A DNA stretch of 14,253 bases, taken from positions 1 through 14,253 of the forward strand of contig PMCC01000034.1 of the NCBI GenBank assembly GCA_003155275.1, given 5' to 3'. The notes beneath the pieces were generated by a model, which made no database searches, was not told the origin of the DNA, and saw only the letters and a list, made by a program, of their open reading frames with translations. This document shows, piece after piece, positions 13,274 through 14,253 of the stretch. The stretch's first letter is position 1, and each line of letters starts with the position of its first letter. The translations under genes and the position numbers were made by a program. This stretch comes from Actinomycetota bacterium (GTDB taxonomy: Bacteria; Actinomycetota; Humimicrobiia; Humimicrobiales; Humimicrobiaceae).

Positions 13274-14253
13274 ATGTTTAAAAAGGTTGACAGTAATGTA
13301 GATCTGGTGAAGCTCGAAGAAAACATATTAGATTTCTGGAAAGAAAATAATATTTTTAAAAAAACCCTGGAAAAGACCAAAGATAAGCCGGGATTTGTTT
13401 TTTATGAAGGCCCGCCAACTGCAAACGGAGAACCCGGGGTACACCACGTACTGTCCAGGGTATTCAAGGATATTTTCCCTAGGTATAAGACAATGAAGGG
13501 ATTTAATGTCCCAAGAAAAGCAGGGTGGGATACTCACGGATTGCCGGTCGAACTTGAAATAGAAAAAAAGATTGGCATTAATTCAAAAAAAGAAATTGAA
13601 AAAATAGGCATCGAAGAATTCAACAGGCTCTGTAGGGAAAGCGTAATGAAATACGAGGAGCAATGGAAAAAACTGACAGAACGGATTGGATTCTGGCTTG
13701 ATATGGAAAATGCCTATTTTACATTTAAAAATGAATATATAGAAACAGTATGGTGGATATTAAAGACCATATGGGAAAAGGGTCTTTTATATGAGGATCA
13801 CAAGATAGTGCCATACTGTCCAAGGTGCGGGACAGCGCTGTCTTCACATGAAGTCGCACTTGGCTATAAAGATGTCGAGGATTTCTCTGTAATAGTCAAG
13901 TTCCCGCTTAAAGACAGGGAAAATACTTTTTTGCTGGTATGGACAACTACTCCATGGACGCTTATTTCAAATGTCGCCTGCGCAGTTAATGCTGAAGCGG
14001 ACTATATAGAGGTGGAGTATTTAAGTGAAAAATATATCCTGGCTGAAAATCTTTTAAGTTCCGTATTTGAAAATGACGGACAGTACAAAGTAAGTACCGG
14101 GTTTAAAGGCAGTACCTTAGTGAATTCAAAGTATATTCCTGTATATAATTATACAGATAACGGCAATGCTTTCAGGATAATAGGCGCTGACTTTGTTTCC
14201 ACCAAAGAGGGCACCGGTATAGTCCATATTGCTCCTGCTTTTGGCGAAGATGA
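13274..14253 (+). CDS. ileS: Isoleucyl-tRNA synthetase, IleS2-like, 5' part
   Basis: The first 326 residues of a class I aminoacyl-tRNA synthetase; the gene runs off the right edge. YEGPPTANGEPGVHHVLSR (44-62) carries the HIGH-type ATP site as GVHH (55-58). It is followed by RKAGWDTHGLPVELE (81-95), the Cys pair region YCPRCGTALSSHE (181-193), and the start of the editing (CP1) domain with the Thr-rich WTTTPWTL (223-230) and GTGIVHIAPAFGED (313-326). The PGVHH form and the RKAGWDTHGLPVE block match the eukaryote-like IleS2 group, some members of which resist mupirocin; resistance here is inference only. AAGAGGT 11 nt upstream supports the ATG at 13274. Confidence 0.96.
   Translation, partial: MFKKVDSNVDLVKLEENILDFWKENNIFKKTLEKTKDKPGFVFYEGPPTANGEPGVHHVLSRVFKDIFPRYKTMKGFNVPRKAGWDTHGLPVELEIEKKIGINSKKEIEKIGIEEFNRLCRESVMKYEEQWKKLTERIGFWLDMENAYFTFKNEYIETVWWILKTIWEKGLLYEDHKIVPYCPRCGTALSSHEVALGYKDVEDFSVIVKFPLKDRENTFLLVWTTTPWTLISNVACAVNAEADYIEVEYLSEKYILAENLLSSVFENDGQYKVSTGFKGSTLVNSKYIPVYNYTDNGNAFRIIGADFVSTKEGTGIVHIAPAFGED

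Overview
The window is AT-rich bacterial chromosomal DNA coding for housekeeping and accessory enzymes. Intergenic gaps are AT-rich, with several good sigma-70-type promoters and U-tract terminators. Start codons are mixed: ATG for seven genes, GTG for four (DUF948, TldE, thioredoxin, DUF72), and TTG for ComB and probably the left-edge gene. The DUF948 plus YtxH pair, the long PurC, the lipoprotein signal and the IleS2-type isoleucyl-tRNA synthetase suggest an uncultured anaerobe of a deep-branching Actinomycetota- or Bacillota-like lineage. That placement is inference from memory; no rRNA or marker tree is available here. I see no phage, transposase, CRISPR, tRNA or rRNA.

Layout: (1) 1-444, the 5' end of an unidentified minus-strand gene and a long divergent intergenic region. 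(2) 445-2332, a purine-salvage unit: a PfkB-family adenosine kinase, then 5'-methylthioadenosine phosphorylase, closed by a terminator whose loop contains the stop codon. (3) 2514-4368, purC followed by a comB-like phosphatase gene with a long C-terminal tail. (4) 4543-5758, a minus-strand lipoprotein gene divergent from a DUF948 gene, with back-to-back promoters sharing one -35 region. (5) 5801-6430, a degenerate repeat array, a YtxH gene and a strong terminator. (6) 6471-10990, a tight four-gene run tldD-tldE-uppP-rmlA (0, 24 and -4 bp junctions) joining a TldD/TldE protease pair to undecaprenyl-phosphate recycling and nucleotide-sugar synthesis. (7) 11107-11376, a lone minus-strand protein with two CxxC knuckles and its own promoter. 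(8) 11628-13016, a promoter, 42-bp repeats, thioredoxin and a DUF72 gene. (9) 13051-14253, a 33-bp degenerate repeat array, an attenuator-like hairpin and the 5' part of ileS.

The genes themselves are mostly ordinary. The least-explained signal is that several gaps carry degenerate head-to-tail repeats of about 33-42 bp with different periods and sequences (5.80, 11.74 and 13.05 kb clearly, 11.03 kb weakly). A 27-bp tandem duplication at the kinase N-terminus and an Asn-rich insert in UppP fit the same picture. This looks like intergenic and protein-end growth by local tandem duplication followed by decay, or a dispersed class of structured leader elements. I cannot decide between these from one window.
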